A stretch of 64,000 bases of DNA from an uncultured Odoribacter sp. (GTDB lineage: Bacteria > Bacteroidota > Bacteroidia > Bacteroidales > Marinifilaceae): assembly GCA_910578105.1 (NCBI GenBank), contig CAJTPD010000004.1, positions 144,933-208,932 of the forward strand, written 5' to 3'. The position numbers and the translations under genes are program-made. The notes beneath the pieces are model-generated. The model was not told the DNA's origin. It made no database searches and saw only the letters and a program-made list of their open reading frames with translations. Positions 18,379-27,340 of the stretch are shown here, in pieces; the stretch's first letter is position 1, and each line of letters begins with the position of its first letter.

Positions 18379-19479
18379 ATGGGTTTACAATGTGGTATCG
18401 TTGGACTGCCGAATGTAGGAAAGTCTACGTTATTTAATTGCTTGAGTAATGCAAAAGCTCAGTCTGCTAATTTTCCTTTTTGTACGATAGAACCGAATGT
18501 GGGAGTTATTACTGTTCCGGATGAGCGTTTAAATAAGTTGGTGGAATTAGTACAGCCTCAGAATGTTGTACCGGCCGTAGTTGAAATTGTAGATATTGCC
18601 GGATTGGTGAAGGGAGCTAGTAAAGGTGAGGGATTGGGAAATAAATTTTTGTCTAATATCCGTGAAACAGATGCTATTATTCATGTGTTGCGTTGTTTTG
18701 ACGACGATAATATTGTCCATGTGGATGGTAGCGTTGACCCGGTACGTGATAAAGAGATTATTGATACGGAATTGCAACTGAAAGACCTTGAAACAGTTGA
18801 AAACCGTTTGCAGAAAGAGGAGAAAAGGGCAATGACAGGGGGAGACCCGGTGGCTAAACGTCAGGTTGAGGTCCTGCATCTTTATAAGGCTGCTTTGGAA
18901 AAAGGACTTTCTGCCCGTACTGTTATTTTGGACGATTTGCAGCAGGAGGCTGCTAAGGATTTGCAATTGCTGACCAGTAAGCCGGTGTTGTATGTTTGCA
19001 ATGTGGATGAGGCTTCTGTCGTTAATGGCAATAAATATGTCGAAGCTGTAAAAGAGGCCGTAAAGAATGAAAATGCGGAGGTATTGATTATTGGTGCAGG
19101 GATTGAAGCGGATATTGCAGAATTGGAAACTTATGAAGAGAAACAGATGTTTCTTGAAGATTTGGGACTCAAAGAAGCCGGAGTGAATAAATTGATTCGT
19201 ACGGCGTATCATTTATTGAATTTGCAGACGTATTTTACTGCCGGAGTGAAAGAGGTGCGTGCCTGGACTTTCCGGAAAGGGATGAAAGCTCCTCAAACTG
19301 CAGGTATAATTCACTCTGATTTTGAAAAAGGCTTTATTCGCGCTGAAGTTATTAAATACGAAGATTTTATTTTTTATGGTTCGGAAGTAAAATGTAAAGA
19401 GGCCGGAAAAATGTCAGTAGAAGGAAAAGATTATATTGTGCAGGATGGAGATATGATGAATTTCCGTTTTAATGTATAG
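18379..19479 (+). CDS. ychF: Obg-like ribosome-binding ATPase YchF
   Basis: Conserved translation-associated P-loop ATPase of 366 residues, the normal family length. G1 is GLPNVGKS (9-16), G3 is DIAGLVKGASKGEGLGN (split across the family signature), and the usual NKxD motif is replaced by NVDE, which is the YchF hallmark for ATP preference over GTP. The C-terminal TGS domain ends with DGDMMNFRFNV, a near-invariant family ending. A single-gene unit, convergent with lolA across a shared terminator. Confidence 0.98.
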   Translation: MGLQCGIVGLPNVGKSTLFNCLSNAKAQSANFPFCTIEPNVGVITVPDERLNKLVELVQPQNVVPAVVEIVDIAGLVKGASKGEGLGNKFLSNIRETDAIIHVLRCFDDDNIVHVDGSVDPVRDKEIIDTELQLKDLETVENRLQKEEKRAMTGGDPVAKRQVEVLHLYKAALEKGLSARTVILDDLQQEAAKDLQLLTSKPVLYVCNVDEASVVNGNKYVEAVKEAVKNENAEVLIIGAGIEADIAELETYEEKQMFLEDLGLKEAGVNKLIRTAYHLLNLQTYFTAGVKEVRAWTFRKGMKAPQTAGIIHSDFEKGFIRAEVIKYEDFIFYGSEVKCKEAGKMSVEGKDYIVQDGDMMNFRFNV

Positions 19480-19484
19480 AAGAA

Positions 19485-19532
19485 TGTGTGTCAAAAGTAA
19501 AACAGTTATAAAAGTTTACTTTTGACACATTT
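19485..19532. terminator. Bidirectional terminator between ychF and lolA
   Basis: GTGTCAAAAGTAAA (19488-19501) pairs with TTTACTTTTGACAC (about 19515-19528) with a loop of about 13 bases. It lies between two convergent genes and ends a few bases before the lolA stop codon. Confidence 0.75.
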
Positions 19533-19537
19533 CCTTG

Positions 19538-20167
19538 TTATCTCATGTCAATAACTTCTACATCCGGATGTTTTGCTTTGTCAAAGCTGAAAAAGGAGTC
19601 GGAGGGTGCCGGAGTAAGTTGTTTTATATTTTGGATGACAATGGTTATGTTGTTGCCGTCTTTACCAAAGGAGGTTACTTTTTGAATGGAGGAAGTGGCC
19701 GGATTTACCCAGATTCCGATTTTTTCGAAATTTTTCTTTTCTTTCGGGTAGAGTTCTATGTAAGCAATACTATTGGTTGTGTTGATTAACTTTTGGGTAA
19801 ATCCTTGGTTGTGAATATCAAACAAAGTGGCCGGATTCAGGAATTCTTCTTCATCGTCATTGGGATTTTTGATGTTTACTTCCTGTACTTCGGGCATGTA
19901 GGTGTATATTATTTTTCCGTCATAATAATTTTCAACATCCATTAGATTTAATTTGTACCTGTTTCCTTTCATCCAGGCTTTCCCTTCGTGAATTTCGTTG
20001 ATGTTTTCTGTTTTGTTTTCCATAGCAAGCGTAAAACTTACTTCTGCTGCCGGGTAGGTTTTGAATTTGGCAGCAGCTTTGTCAAGAATTTCTTTGGCTT
20101 TCGGATCGCTCTGTGCCAGAATGCTGAAAGTCAGCATAGTCAATAGTAGTGTTGTAAAGTATCGCAT
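19538..20167 (-). CDS. lolA: Outer-membrane lipoprotein carrier protein LolA-like
   Basis: Periplasmic chaperone that carries lipoproteins from the LolCDE exporter to the outer membrane. It has 209 residues with a signal peptide (1-19, ending ILAQ) and the family features AKEILDKAAAKFKTYPAAEVSFTL and KGNRYKLNLMDVENYYDGK, which line the open beta-barrel. Length and sequence style fit the Bacteroidota LolA-like group. A -7 element in the minus direction lies at 20201-20208. The large number of lipoproteins in this window makes a dedicated carrier pertinent, but it is a separate, single-gene unit. Confidence 0.9.
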   Translation of the reverse strand: MRYFTTLLLTMLTFSILAQSDPKAKEILDKAAAKFKTYPAAEVSFTLAMENKTENINEIHEGKAWMKGNRYKLNLMDVENYYDGKIIYTYMPEVQEVNIKNPNDDEEEFLNPATLFDIHNQGFTQKLINTTNSIAYIELYPKEKKNFEKIGIWVNPATSSIQKVTSFGKDGNNITIVIQNIKQLTPAPSDSFFSFDKAKHPDVEVIDMR

Positions 20168-20200
20168 AATGTATAAATTTTATATTCCTTGAAATTAAGA

Positions 20201-20208
20201 CAAAGATA
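20201..20208 (-). promoter_or_regulatory. Candidate -7 element for lolA
   Basis: On the minus strand this reads TATCTTTG, the commonest form of the Bacteroidota -7 element, with a leader of about 27 bases to the lolA start. The -33 region is weak. Confidence 0.45.
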
Positions 20209-20327
20209 AGGAATGTACCGTATATTCTGAAATTTTATTTAGATTTGTCATTTGAAATGGGAAATGCCGAATGACGGGTGACGGCTTGTTCCCTGACCGG
20301 AAATCATAATCGTAATTTACGGATAAT

Positions 20328-21113
20328 ATGTTGTTATTTATCAAATTGGGCTTTTTCGATATTCTGGATATCCTGATTGTTGCTTTTATTTTTTATCAGC
20401 TTTATCGTCTGGTAAAAGGAACGGTGGCTATTAATATTTTTGCCGGAATATTTACTTTCTATCTGGTTTGGTTGTTGGTAGGGGCTTTCAATATGGAATT
20501 GATTTCTGCGTTTTTGGGTAAGTTTATCGGGATGGGGGTAATTGCACTTTTGATTGTGTTCCAGCCGGAAGTACGGCGTTTTTTATTGTTGATTGGAAGC
20601 CGGTATAATTTGCAGAATATTTTTAATCTGGAGAAAGTGTTTGCTAAGCCGGGAATTCAGGAACATGTTTCTGATGCGATAGTAGAGGCTTGTGCCAATT
20701 TTTCGGCAACCCAAACGGGTGCTTTGATTGTTTTTCAACAAAATACTGAATTGTATAATTATGCTCAGACAGGAGTAATGATGAAGGCTCAGGTTACAGA
20801 TGAGCTGATTGAAAATATTTTCTTTAAAAATAGTCCTTTACATGACGGAGCAGTGATTATTACGGACAATAAAATTCTGGCTGCCCGTTGTATCTTACCG
20901 GTTTCCGACCGCCGGGACATTCCGGGGAGTATGGGATTGCGGCACAGGGCTGCTTTGGGATTGAGTGCAGTCAGTGATGCTTATGTGGTTGTTGTCAGCG
21001 AGGAAACCGGAAATATTACTTTTTTCAAGGATAGTAAGTATAAAGTGAGGGTAAGTCCGGAAGAATTAAGAAAATTATTGTCGAATGATTTTTCCGGGTT
21101 TGTGGTAAAATAA
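20328..21113 (+). CDS. cdaA: Diadenylate cyclase CdaA (DisA_N domain)
   Basis: Membrane enzyme that joins two ATP into cyclic di-AMP. It has 261 residues with three N-terminal membrane helices (about 8-80) and a DAC domain with the catalytic and binding motifs HDGAVII and GLRHRAALG, both intact. The N-terminal helices distinguish it from DisA. It lies alone on the plus strand, convergent with purC over a hairpin terminator. A possible -7 element (TAGATTTG) is at 20240-20247, without a convincing -33. Confidence 0.96.
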   Translation: MLLFIKLGFFDILDILIVAFIFYQLYRLVKGTVAINIFAGIFTFYLVWLLVGAFNMELISAFLGKFIGMGVIALLIVFQPEVRRFLLLIGSRYNLQNIFNLEKVFAKPGIQEHVSDAIVEACANFSATQTGALIVFQQNTELYNYAQTGVMMKAQVTDELIENIFFKNSPLHDGAVIITDNKILAARCILPVSDRRDIPGSMGLRHRAALGLSAVSDAYVVVVSEETGNITFFKDSKYKVRVSPEELRKLLSNDFSGFVVK

Positions 21114-21115
21114 AA

Positions 21116-21150
21116 CAGGAATCACCGGATAGTGATTCCTGTAATTCTGC
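21116..21150. terminator. Terminator between cdaA and purC
   Basis: ACAGGAATCAC (21116-21126) pairs perfectly with GTGATTCCTGT (21133-21143) over a 6-base loop. It sits 2 bases after the cdaA stop, between convergent genes; T-rich sequence on both sides is modest. Confidence 0.78.
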
Positions 21151-21165
21151 TTTTCGTTCGGATGA

Positions 21166-22110
21166 TTATAAAGTTTTCAAAAAAGTATTTACATTATCTT
21201 CAATCCGTTTTTGCACGTTGTTGTGTTCCGCTTTTTCAAATTTTTGGCCGGTGATGTTTTCATAAAGTTCAATATAACGGTCTGTAATTCCGGTTACGAC
21301 TTTTGGAGTCATTTCCGGCACCTGTTGTCCGGCTTGTCCCTGAAAGCCGTGCTCCATTAGCCATTCGCGGACAAATTCTTTGGATAATTGTTTTTGTTTT
21401 TCCCCTTTGGCAAATCGTTCTTCATAGCCGTCTGCATAGAAATAGCGGGAAGAATCAGGGGTGTGGATTTCGTCTATCAGATAAATTTTGCCATTCTTTT
21501 TTCCAAATTCGTATTTGGTATCTACCAAAATTAATCCTTTTTCTGCTGCTATTTCTGTTCCGCGCCGGAAAAGAGCGTAGGTATATTTTTCCATTAATTC
21601 GTAATCTTCACGGCTGACAAGTCCTTGGGCAATAATTTCTTCTTTGGAAATGTTTTCATCGTGTCCTTCGTCAGCTTTAGTTGTAGGGGTGATTAACGGA
21701 GATTCAAATTTTTGGTTTTCTTTCATACCTTCCGGCAAGGGCAAGCCGCAAAGAGTCCGTTCTCCGGATTTGTAGGCCCGCCATGAACTACCCGTGAGAT
21801 ATCCCCGAATGACCATTTCCACTTTGAAAGGTTCGCATTTATGTCCGACGGTGACCATTGGATCTGGTGTTGCAATTTTCCAGTTTGGAACAATATCTGC
21901 TGTGGCATCGAGGAATTTTGAAGCAATTTGGTTGAGAACCTGTCCTTTGTATGGAATCCCTTCGGGTAATACAACGTCGAAAGCTGAAATCCGGTCGGAG
22001 ACAACCATGACCAGGTATTCGTCATTGATATCGTATACATCGCGTACTTTTCCTTTGTATACACTTTTTTGTCCCGGGAAATGGAAGTCTGTTTTTACAA
22101 TAGCATTCAT
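21166..22110 (-). CDS. purC: Phosphoribosylaminoimidazole-succinocarboxamide synthase
   Basis: SAICAR synthase of purine biosynthesis: condenses CAIR with aspartate using ATP. The reading from the ATG at 22110 gives 314 residues beginning MNAIVKTDFHFPG, which aligns with the start of Bacteroides PurC; the ATG 21 bases further upstream would add seven residues without family support. Motifs KGKVRDVY, SDRISAFDVVLPEGIPYKG, GSSWRAYKSG and the DEIHTPDSSRYFY metal/substrate motif are all present. It is downstream of phoH, 26 bases away, and probably co-transcribed. Confidence 0.97.
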   Translation of the reverse strand: MNAIVKTDFHFPGQKSVYKGKVRDVYDINDEYLVMVVSDRISAFDVVLPEGIPYKGQVLNQIASKFLDATADIVPNWKIATPDPMVTVGHKCEPFKVEMVIRGYLTGSSWRAYKSGERTLCGLPLPEGMKENQKFESPLITPTTKADEGHDENISKEEIIAQGLVSREDYELMEKYTYALFRRGTEIAAEKGLILVDTKYEFGKKNGKIYLIDEIHTPDSSRYFYADGYEERFAKGEKQKQLSKEFVREWLMEHGFQGQAGQQVPEMTPKVVTGITDRYIELYENITGQKFEKAEHNNVQKRIEDNVNTFLKTL

Positions 22111-22136
22111 ACTGTTATTTTTAATGTTCAATGTTT

Positions 22137-23099
22137 TTATTTCTTTGTTTTTTGGTTTTCTGTTTCCTCGTTATTATATGCCTTGACAATTTCTTTCACT
22201 AGTCTGTGCCGTATGATGTCGTCTGAATTGAATTCGACGAAAGCAATTCCTTTGATGTCCTTTAATATCTGAAAGGCGTGTATCAGACCGGATTCCGAGC
22301 GTTTGGGGAGGTCTATTTGGCTCATATCGCCGGTTATGACAAATTTTGCGCTGACTCCCATTCGGGTCAGAAACATTTTCAGTTGATTGCGGGTAGTATT
22401 TTGTGCTTCATCCAGAATAACAAATGAATCGTTCAGGGTTCTTCCGCGCATATATGCAAGAGGAGCAATCTGGATGACTTCGGATTCCAGATATTCTTCC
22501 AGTTTTTTAGGAGGAATCATATCGGAGAGTGCGTCGTAAAGAGGTTGCAGATAAGGGTCGACTTTTTCTTTCATGTCTCCGGGCAGGAAGCCAAGGCTTT
22601 CTCCTGCTTCAACGGCAGGGCGGCTCAATACGATTCGTTTGATTTCGCGGTTTCGTAATGCTTTTACTGCCAGAGCAATGGCAGTATATGTTTTTCCGGA
22701 GCCGGCCGGACCGGTTGCAAATAGCAGGTCATTGTTTTTGGATAATTCAACCAATTTGCGTTGGTTGGGGGTACGGGCACGGATGGCTTTTCCGGCATTT
22801 CCGAATAAAATAACGGATTCGGCATCTTCCGGGTCTGTTATTATATTGTCTTCCAGTATAATTCGTTTCAGGTTGGCTACTGTAAGCATATTATACCGGT
22901 GATAATGTTCTAATAAGGCATTGATTTTATTACTCAGAATTTCGATGTCGTTGATTTCTCCCTGAAGAATGAGTTCGTCTCCTCGGGCAGTAATCTTCAA
23001 TTTTGGAAAGTATTCTTTTAGTAAATTGAATTTTGAATTGTTAATTCCGTAGAAATCAACGGGTTCAATGTTTCCTATACTTATTCTTTTCTCAATCAT
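22137..23099 (-). CDS. phoH: PhoH-like ATPase
   Basis: Cytoplasmic P-loop ATPase of the PhoH family (320 residues), often linked to RNA metabolism. An N-terminal KH-like region (about 1-90) is followed by the helicase-like ATPase core with Walker A ATGPAGSGKTYTA, Walker B FVILDEAQNTT and the ITGDMSQIDLP motif. The gene order phoH then purC is seen in Bacteroidales. No promoter of the standard form was found directly upstream. Confidence 0.95.
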   Translation of the reverse strand: MIEKRISIGNIEPVDFYGINNSKFNLLKEYFPKLKITARGDELILQGEINDIEILSNKINALLEHYHRYNMLTVANLKRIILEDNIITDPEDAESVILFGNAGKAIRARTPNQRKLVELSKNNDLLFATGPAGSGKTYTAIALAVKALRNREIKRIVLSRPAVEAGESLGFLPGDMKEKVDPYLQPLYDALSDMIPPKKLEEYLESEVIQIAPLAYMRGRTLNDSFVILDEAQNTTRNQLKMFLTRMGVSAKFVITGDMSQIDLPKRSESGLIHAFQILKDIKGIAFVEFNSDDIIRHRLVKEIVKAYNNEETENQKTKK

Positions 23100-23213
23100 G
23101 AAACTTCAAATAAATCCCTTATTTTTGCAGGTGCAAATTACGAAAAAACACTGAATGGCGAATGATTAATGCCTGAAGTTTTTATGTGTGATGTATTATC
23201 GTTTGTGTTCGGG

Positions 23214-23220
23214 GGAGGAA
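23214..23220 (+). promoter_or_regulatory. Shine-Dalgarno-like site deciding the mazG start
   Basis: GGAGGAA lies six bases before the ATG at 23227. Strong Shine-Dalgarno sequences are uncommon in Bacteroidota, so this favours 23227 over the in-frame ATG at 23188. Confidence 0.5.
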
Positions 23221-23226
23221 CAGTAT

Positions 23227-24009
23227 ATGGAAAATCTGGAAAAGAAGAAAGAAGCATTTGCTGAGTTATTGGAGATTATTGAAACGTTGAGGACAAAATG
23301 TCCGTGGGACCGGAAACAGACTATGGAGTCATTGCGGGGATTATCAATAGAAGAGGTTTATGAGTTGGGCGATGCAATCCTTGCCGGCGATATGGCAGAA
23401 GTGAAAAAGGAGTTGGGCGATTTATTGATGCATATTGTGTTTTATGCGCAGATTGGCCAGGAACAGCAATCTTTTGATATAGCAGATGTATTGCATGGTA
23501 TTTGTGAAAAATTAAAATACAGGCATCCTCATATATACGGTGAAGCGGAGGTGAAAAATGCTGAAGAGGTTTTACAGAATTGGGAACAATTGAAACTGAA
23601 GGAAAAGGGGCGTAAACATAAGGTTTTGGAAGGAGTGCCGGTATCTCTTCCGGCTTTGGTGAAGGCTTACCGGATTCAGGATAAGGCCCGGGGAGTGGGA
23701 TTTGATTGGAAGGAGAAAGAGGAGGTATGGAATAAAGTGAAGGAAGAATTGGATGAATTTGAAACAGAGGTATGCCAGGCAGACCCGGAAAAGATGGAGG
23801 CAGAGTTCGGGGATTTGTTATTTTCAATGATTAATGCGGCCCGGTTGTACGGTATAAATCCTGAAAATGCTTTGGAGAAAACTAACCGTAAGTTTATACA
23901 ACGTTTTGGATATGTAGAAGAACAGGCCAAAGCAAAAGGAAAAAAGATGCAGGGTATGACGCTTGAAGAAATGGAGCAGTTATGGGAAGAGGCAAAGAGG
24001 CAATCATAA
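23227..24009 (+). CDS. mazG: MazG nucleoside triphosphate pyrophosphohydrolase
   Basis: House-cleaning enzyme that hydrolyses NTPs and dNTPs to monophosphates. It has 260 residues with two MazG repeats: the first begins CPWDRKQTMESLRG and has the EExxE...ExxD metal ligands (EEVYELGDAI, KKELGDLLMHIVF), the second has ELDEFETEV and EAEFGDLLFSMINAAR. Both catalytic sites look intact. The start was set by a Shine-Dalgarno sequence and by alignment of KCPWDRKQT with family N-termini. The following small unknown gene is 53 bases away. Confidence 0.95.
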   Translation: MENLEKKKEAFAELLEIIETLRTKCPWDRKQTMESLRGLSIEEVYELGDAILAGDMAEVKKELGDLLMHIVFYAQIGQEQQSFDIADVLHGICEKLKYRHPHIYGEAEVKNAEEVLQNWEQLKLKEKGRKHKVLEGVPVSLPALVKAYRIQDKARGVGFDWKEKEEVWNKVKEELDEFETEVCQADPEKMEAEFGDLLFSMINAARLYGINPENALEKTNRKFIQRFGYVEEQAKAKGKKMQGMTLEEMEQLWEEAKRQS

Positions 24010-24062
24010 TCGGAATAAAGGGATAGTTGTGGAGGTTATTGAAAGAATTCAAGGGGCGGGTA

Positions 24063-24437
24063 ATGAATCTGACTGGAAAATGGAAATATTTTGAGAATTA
24101 CCTTCAGGGAATAGCTGAAGGTGAGTTGTATATAATACAGGAGGGGTATAATTTGTCCGGGCGTATTGTATTTACGGACCGGTTGAAAGGGGAAGTGCCG
24201 TATATGATACAGGAATTTCTCACAGGAAGTATAGAGGAGCGGAAGGTTAGTTTGAAAGCTACGGAATTTGATATTATTCATGCTGATTTCCCTGTTGCTT
24301 ATGAATTGGACAGTTGGTTCGGGATTCTTGTAGAGGATACTGTTATAAAAGGGGTTAGTCTTGATGAACAGGGAGTGTCCGGTAATTTTGAATTTGTAAA
24401 GGTTGAGGAGACTGTATCCGTGAGATTACAGAAGTAA
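24063..24437 (+). CDS. Small protein of unknown function
   Basis: A 124-residue soluble protein, no signal peptide, no family I can name. It begins MNLTGKWKYFENYLQGIAEGEL; the overall pattern (GKW..., repeated G-turn-beta segments such as LSGRIVF and GVSGNFEFVK) suggests a small beta-sandwich or lipocalin-like fold. I chose the ATG at 24063; an earlier in-frame TTG at 24027 is less likely. It follows mazG in the same direction and may be co-transcribed. The codon pattern looks truly coding, and no overlapping alternative exists. Confidence 0.7.
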   Translation: MNLTGKWKYFENYLQGIAEGELYIIQEGYNLSGRIVFTDRLKGEVPYMIQEFLTGSIEERKVSLKATEFDIIHADFPVAYELDSWFGILVEDTVIKGVSLDEQGVSGNFEFVKVEETVSVRLQK

Positions 24438-24587
24438 CGGGACAGTGCAAAGGTAAACGGTTGGGTGGAAAAAACTTTTAAATAAGTATAAACTGATTCC
24501 GGTGGATTCTTTGGATGACTGGTCATAGGTTAAAGTTGGAAATAGAAATAAGTTTGAATTTCATTTTTAGCTTATGGCTTTAAATTT

Positions 24588-24595
24588 TACATTTG
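24588..24595 (+). promoter_or_regulatory. Candidate -7 element for the S1-domain gene
   Basis: TACATTTG matches TAnnTTTG; the predicted start would lie about 11 bases before the ATG at 24613. The -33 side is only T-rich. Confidence 0.4.
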
Positions 24596-24612
24596 TCTGA
24601 AAATACAATTAC

Positions 24613-25452
24613 ATGGTTGAAATAGGAAAATACAATACACTGACTGTTATAAAAGCGGTTGATTTCGGTGTTTATCTGGACGGAGGCGAGAGAGGTGAAA
24701 TTTTAATGCCGAAAGAATATGTGCCGGAGCATTGTTCGCCGGGGGATGAAGTAAAAGTATTTGTTTATTTTGACTCGGAGGACCGTGTAGTGGCGACAAT
24801 GGAGGAGCCTGCTGTGATGGTCGGGGAATTTGCTTTTTTGAAAGTTGTGGCTGTTAACCGGGTAGGTGCTTTTCTGGATTGGGGATTGAAGAAAGATTTG
24901 CTTGTACCTTTCCGGGAACAGCGGGAACCTATGTCAGAAGGAAAAGTTTATTTGGTATATGCTTATCTGGATAAAGCGTCGGACCGTATTGTCGCTTCGG
25001 TTAAGGTTGACAAGTATCTGGACCAGACTTTCCCTGACTATGAATTTAATCAGGAGGTAGATGTTTTGGTGGTTCGTAAAACTGATTTGGGGTTTGCTGT
25101 TATTATTAATAATGCCCATTGGGGATTGATTTATGATAATCAGATTTTCCAACCGCTTAAAGTGGGACAGAAGCTAAAAGGATATATCAGGACGGTACGT
25201 GAAGATGAGAAAATAGACGTCGCATTGCAGCCTGCCGGATTTGGTAAGGTTGAAGGCCTTGGCCGGCTTATTCTGGAGAAATTAAAGGACTATAACGGAG
25301 TGCTGGATATTTCGGACAAGAGCGAGCCGGAAGAGATTTACCGGGTATTCGGATGCAGTAAGAAAACTTATAAAAAAGCTTTAGGAACTCTTTACAGACA
25401 GGGCTTTATAGAAATCGATGACTTGGAAGTCCGTTTGAAAGCAGAAGAATAA
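24613..25452 (+). CDS. cvfB: CvfB-like S1 RNA-binding protein
   Basis: RNA-binding regulator of 279 residues with tandem S1-type domains: the first about residues 1-65 (LTVIKAVDFGVYLDGGERGEILMPKEY), the second about 68-130 (FLKVVAVNRVGAFLDWGLKKDLLVPF), a third about 150-210 (DVLVVRKTDLGFAVIINNAHWGLIY), followed by a winged-helix segment at the C-terminus (YRVFGCSKKTYKKALGTLYRQGFIEI). This order is that of CvfB/YitL. It is convergent with the FtsE-like gene, with only 21 bases between stop codons and no obvious terminator. Confidence 0.93.
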   Translation: MVEIGKYNTLTVIKAVDFGVYLDGGERGEILMPKEYVPEHCSPGDEVKVFVYFDSEDRVVATMEEPAVMVGEFAFLKVVAVNRVGAFLDWGLKKDLLVPFREQREPMSEGKVYLVYAYLDKASDRIVASVKVDKYLDQTFPDYEFNQEVDVLVVRKTDLGFAVIINNAHWGLIYDNQIFQPLKVGQKLKGYIRTVREDEKIDVALQPAGFGKVEGLGRLILEKLKDYNGVLDISDKSEPEEIYRVFGCSKKTYKKALGTLYRQGFIEIDDLEVRLKAEE

Positions 25453-25473
25453 ATTCGGTGATGAATCCGGAAC

Positions 25474-26637
25474 TCAGTCAATGAGTTCCAGATCCATTAC
25501 CGGAGGAATATTTTTTTTCTGTTTTTCTTCATCGTTTTCATTTTCTTTTTCATCTGCAACAGGAAATATGTCTATCTGTCCTTCTTCCTGTGTTTCTTCC
25601 ATTTCCGCCGGGATATTTGCTTCTTCTGTTTTCTGCTCCGTTTTTTCCTTTTCTTCGGGTTCAATTTCGGGCAGATGTTCCAGTTCATAATCAAAAGCAG
25701 AAATTTCCGGATAATCCAGTTTACCGATTAACGACAAGATGTCCTCCTGTTGTTCCATACATAAAGGTTCTGGTGAGGCAACGGGAGTTTCTGCCGGAAT
25801 CTCCGGGGAAGTTTCCTTTTCCGGGGTGTCCGGAATGATTTCTGTTACCGGGGGGACAACCGTTTCTTCTGTTGCAGTGGCCATTGATAGAGGTGGTTGC
25901 GATTCGGTCACCAGCTCTTCTGTTGCTTGTGCGCCGGGGGTATTTGAACAATCACAGGAATTTGCCGGAGTTTTTTCAATCAGTTCCCCGTTTTCACAAC
26001 ACAAGATACGTCCCGGATATTTTTTTATCAGGTCATATTGATGGGTTGCGATGATGATTGTTTTTCCCGTGTCGCATATTTCTTTCAGAAGTTCAACGAG
26101 TTGGTAAGAAGTTTCCGGGTCTATATTACCTGTAGGTTCGTCTGCAAGGATTAACGGAGGAGCATTCAATAAAGCACGGGCCAATACGATGCGTTGTTGT
26201 TCTCCTCCTGATAATTGATGAGGCATTTGGTTTTGTTTGTCCTGCATACCGACTTTGGTAAGGACGTTTTCAATCCGTTCCCGGATATCTTTTTTATTTC
26301 TCCAGCCTGTTGCCCGTAATACAAATTCCAGGTTATCATATACATTGCGGTCAATCAAAAGTTTAAAATCCTGGAATACAATACCGCATTTGCGTCTTAG
26401 TAACGGAATCTGGGATTTTCTGATTTTTTTTAATTTAAATCCGACTATTTCTGCATTTCCGTATTCCAGAGGCAATTCTGCGTATAATGTTTTGAGGAAA
26501 GAGCTTTTCCCGCTTCCTACTTTCCCGATCAGGTATATAAATTCACCACTTTTTATTTCTATGTTTACATTTTTGAGAATGGTGTTTTTTTGCTGACGGA
26601 TTACACCTCCCGTCATCTTTATGATGGTGTCTGACAT
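25474..26637 (-). CDS. ftsE: FtsE-like ABC ATPase with long acidic C-terminal extension
   Basis: ATP-binding subunit of the cell-division FtsEX type. Residues 1 to about 225 form a complete ABC ATPase: Walker A GKVGSGKS (38-45), signature LSGGEQQR, Walker B LILADEPTGNID and the switch His in IIATHQYD. A normal FtsE ends near 220-230, but this protein runs to 387; the additional roughly 160 residues are low-complexity, rich in E, P, T and V, clearly acidic, and end in KKNIPPVMDLELID. No ftsX lies next to it; it is the last gene of a unit after a gamma carbonic anhydrase gene and rpe. The FtsE call rests on family resemblance; a lipoprotein-type exporter ATPase is the alternative. Confidence 0.85.
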   Translation of the reverse strand: MSDTIIKMTGGVIRQQKNTILKNVNIEIKSGEFIYLIGKVGSGKSSFLKTLYAELPLEYGNAEIVGFKLKKIRKSQIPLLRRKCGIVFQDFKLLIDRNVYDNLEFVLRATGWRNKKDIRERIENVLTKVGMQDKQNQMPHQLSGGEQQRIVLARALLNAPPLILADEPTGNIDPETSYQLVELLKEICDTGKTIIIATHQYDLIKKYPGRILCCENGELIEKTPANSCDCSNTPGAQATEELVTESQPPLSMATATEETVVPPVTEIIPDTPEKETSPEIPAETPVASPEPLCMEQQEDILSLIGKLDYPEISAFDYELEHLPEIEPEEKEKTEQKTEEANIPAEMEETQEEGQIDIFPVADEKENENDEEKQKKNIPPVMDLELID

Positions 26638-26663
26638 AATGATAAATTATATCCTGTAACAAA

Positions 26664-27320
26664 TTATGCGTTTAATTTTTTCAATTCCTGAATGGTTGCG
26701 GCCGGATTGTCAGATTTAAAGACAAAACTTCCTGCAACAAGAGCATTTGCTCCGGCAGAGACTAACTGTTTTCCGGTTTCCAAATTAACACCGCCGTCTA
26801 CTTCTATCAGGCTATTACTGCCGGTTGTGCAGATAAGTTGTTTTAGTTTTTTAACTTTATCCAGGGCCTGCGGGATGAAAGATTGTCCGCCGAATCCCGG
26901 GTTAACGCTCATGATTAGCACTACATCGATGTCCTGAATGATATCTTCCAGTTGATTGACAGGAGTATGCGGATTTAAGGCAACTCCGGCTTTCATGCCG
27001 CAGGATTTGATTTGTTGTATGGTACGGTGCAGGTGGGTGGAAGCTTCCAGGTGTACTGTCAGAATGTCTGCTCCGGCTTCCCGGAAAGCTTCGATATATC
27101 TTTCCGGCCGGACAATCATCAGGTGAACATCGAGGGGTTTGGTTGCCACTTTTTTGATTTGACTGACGACGGGTAAACCATAGGAAATGTTGGGGACGAA
27201 AACACCGTCCATGATGTCCAGATGAATCCAGTCGGCCTGACTTTCATTTACCATGTTGACATCTTTGCCCAAATTCAGAAAATCGGCCGACAACATGGAG
27301 GGGGATACGATTGTGCTCAT
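26664..27320 (-). CDS. rpe: Ribulose-phosphate 3-epimerase
   Basis: Pentose phosphate pathway enzyme interconverting ribulose-5-phosphate and xylulose-5-phosphate. A TIM barrel of 218 residues, the usual length, with the metal ligands in WIHLDIMDGVFVPN, the H of DVHLMI, and the phosphate-binding MSVNPGFGGQSF and IEVDGGVN motifs. It lies 20 bases after the carbonic anhydrase gene and 26 bases before the FtsE-like gene, all in the same direction, so the three are probably one operon. Confidence 0.97.
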   Translation of the reverse strand: MSTIVSPSMLSADFLNLGKDVNMVNESQADWIHLDIMDGVFVPNISYGLPVVSQIKKVATKPLDVHLMIVRPERYIEAFREAGADILTVHLEASTHLHRTIQQIKSCGMKAGVALNPHTPVNQLEDIIQDIDVVLIMSVNPGFGGQSFIPQALDKVKKLKQLICTTGSNSLIEVDGGVNLETGKQLVSAGANALVAGSFVFKSDNPAATIQELKKLNA

Positions 27321-27340
27321 AGGTTAATTCCGTATTTGTT

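Noticed and set aside
25481..26054. Plus-strand open frames opposite the tail of the FtsE-like gene.
   Set aside because: They arise as complements of the low-complexity E/P-rich tail; serine-rich translation without any start context or family likeness.
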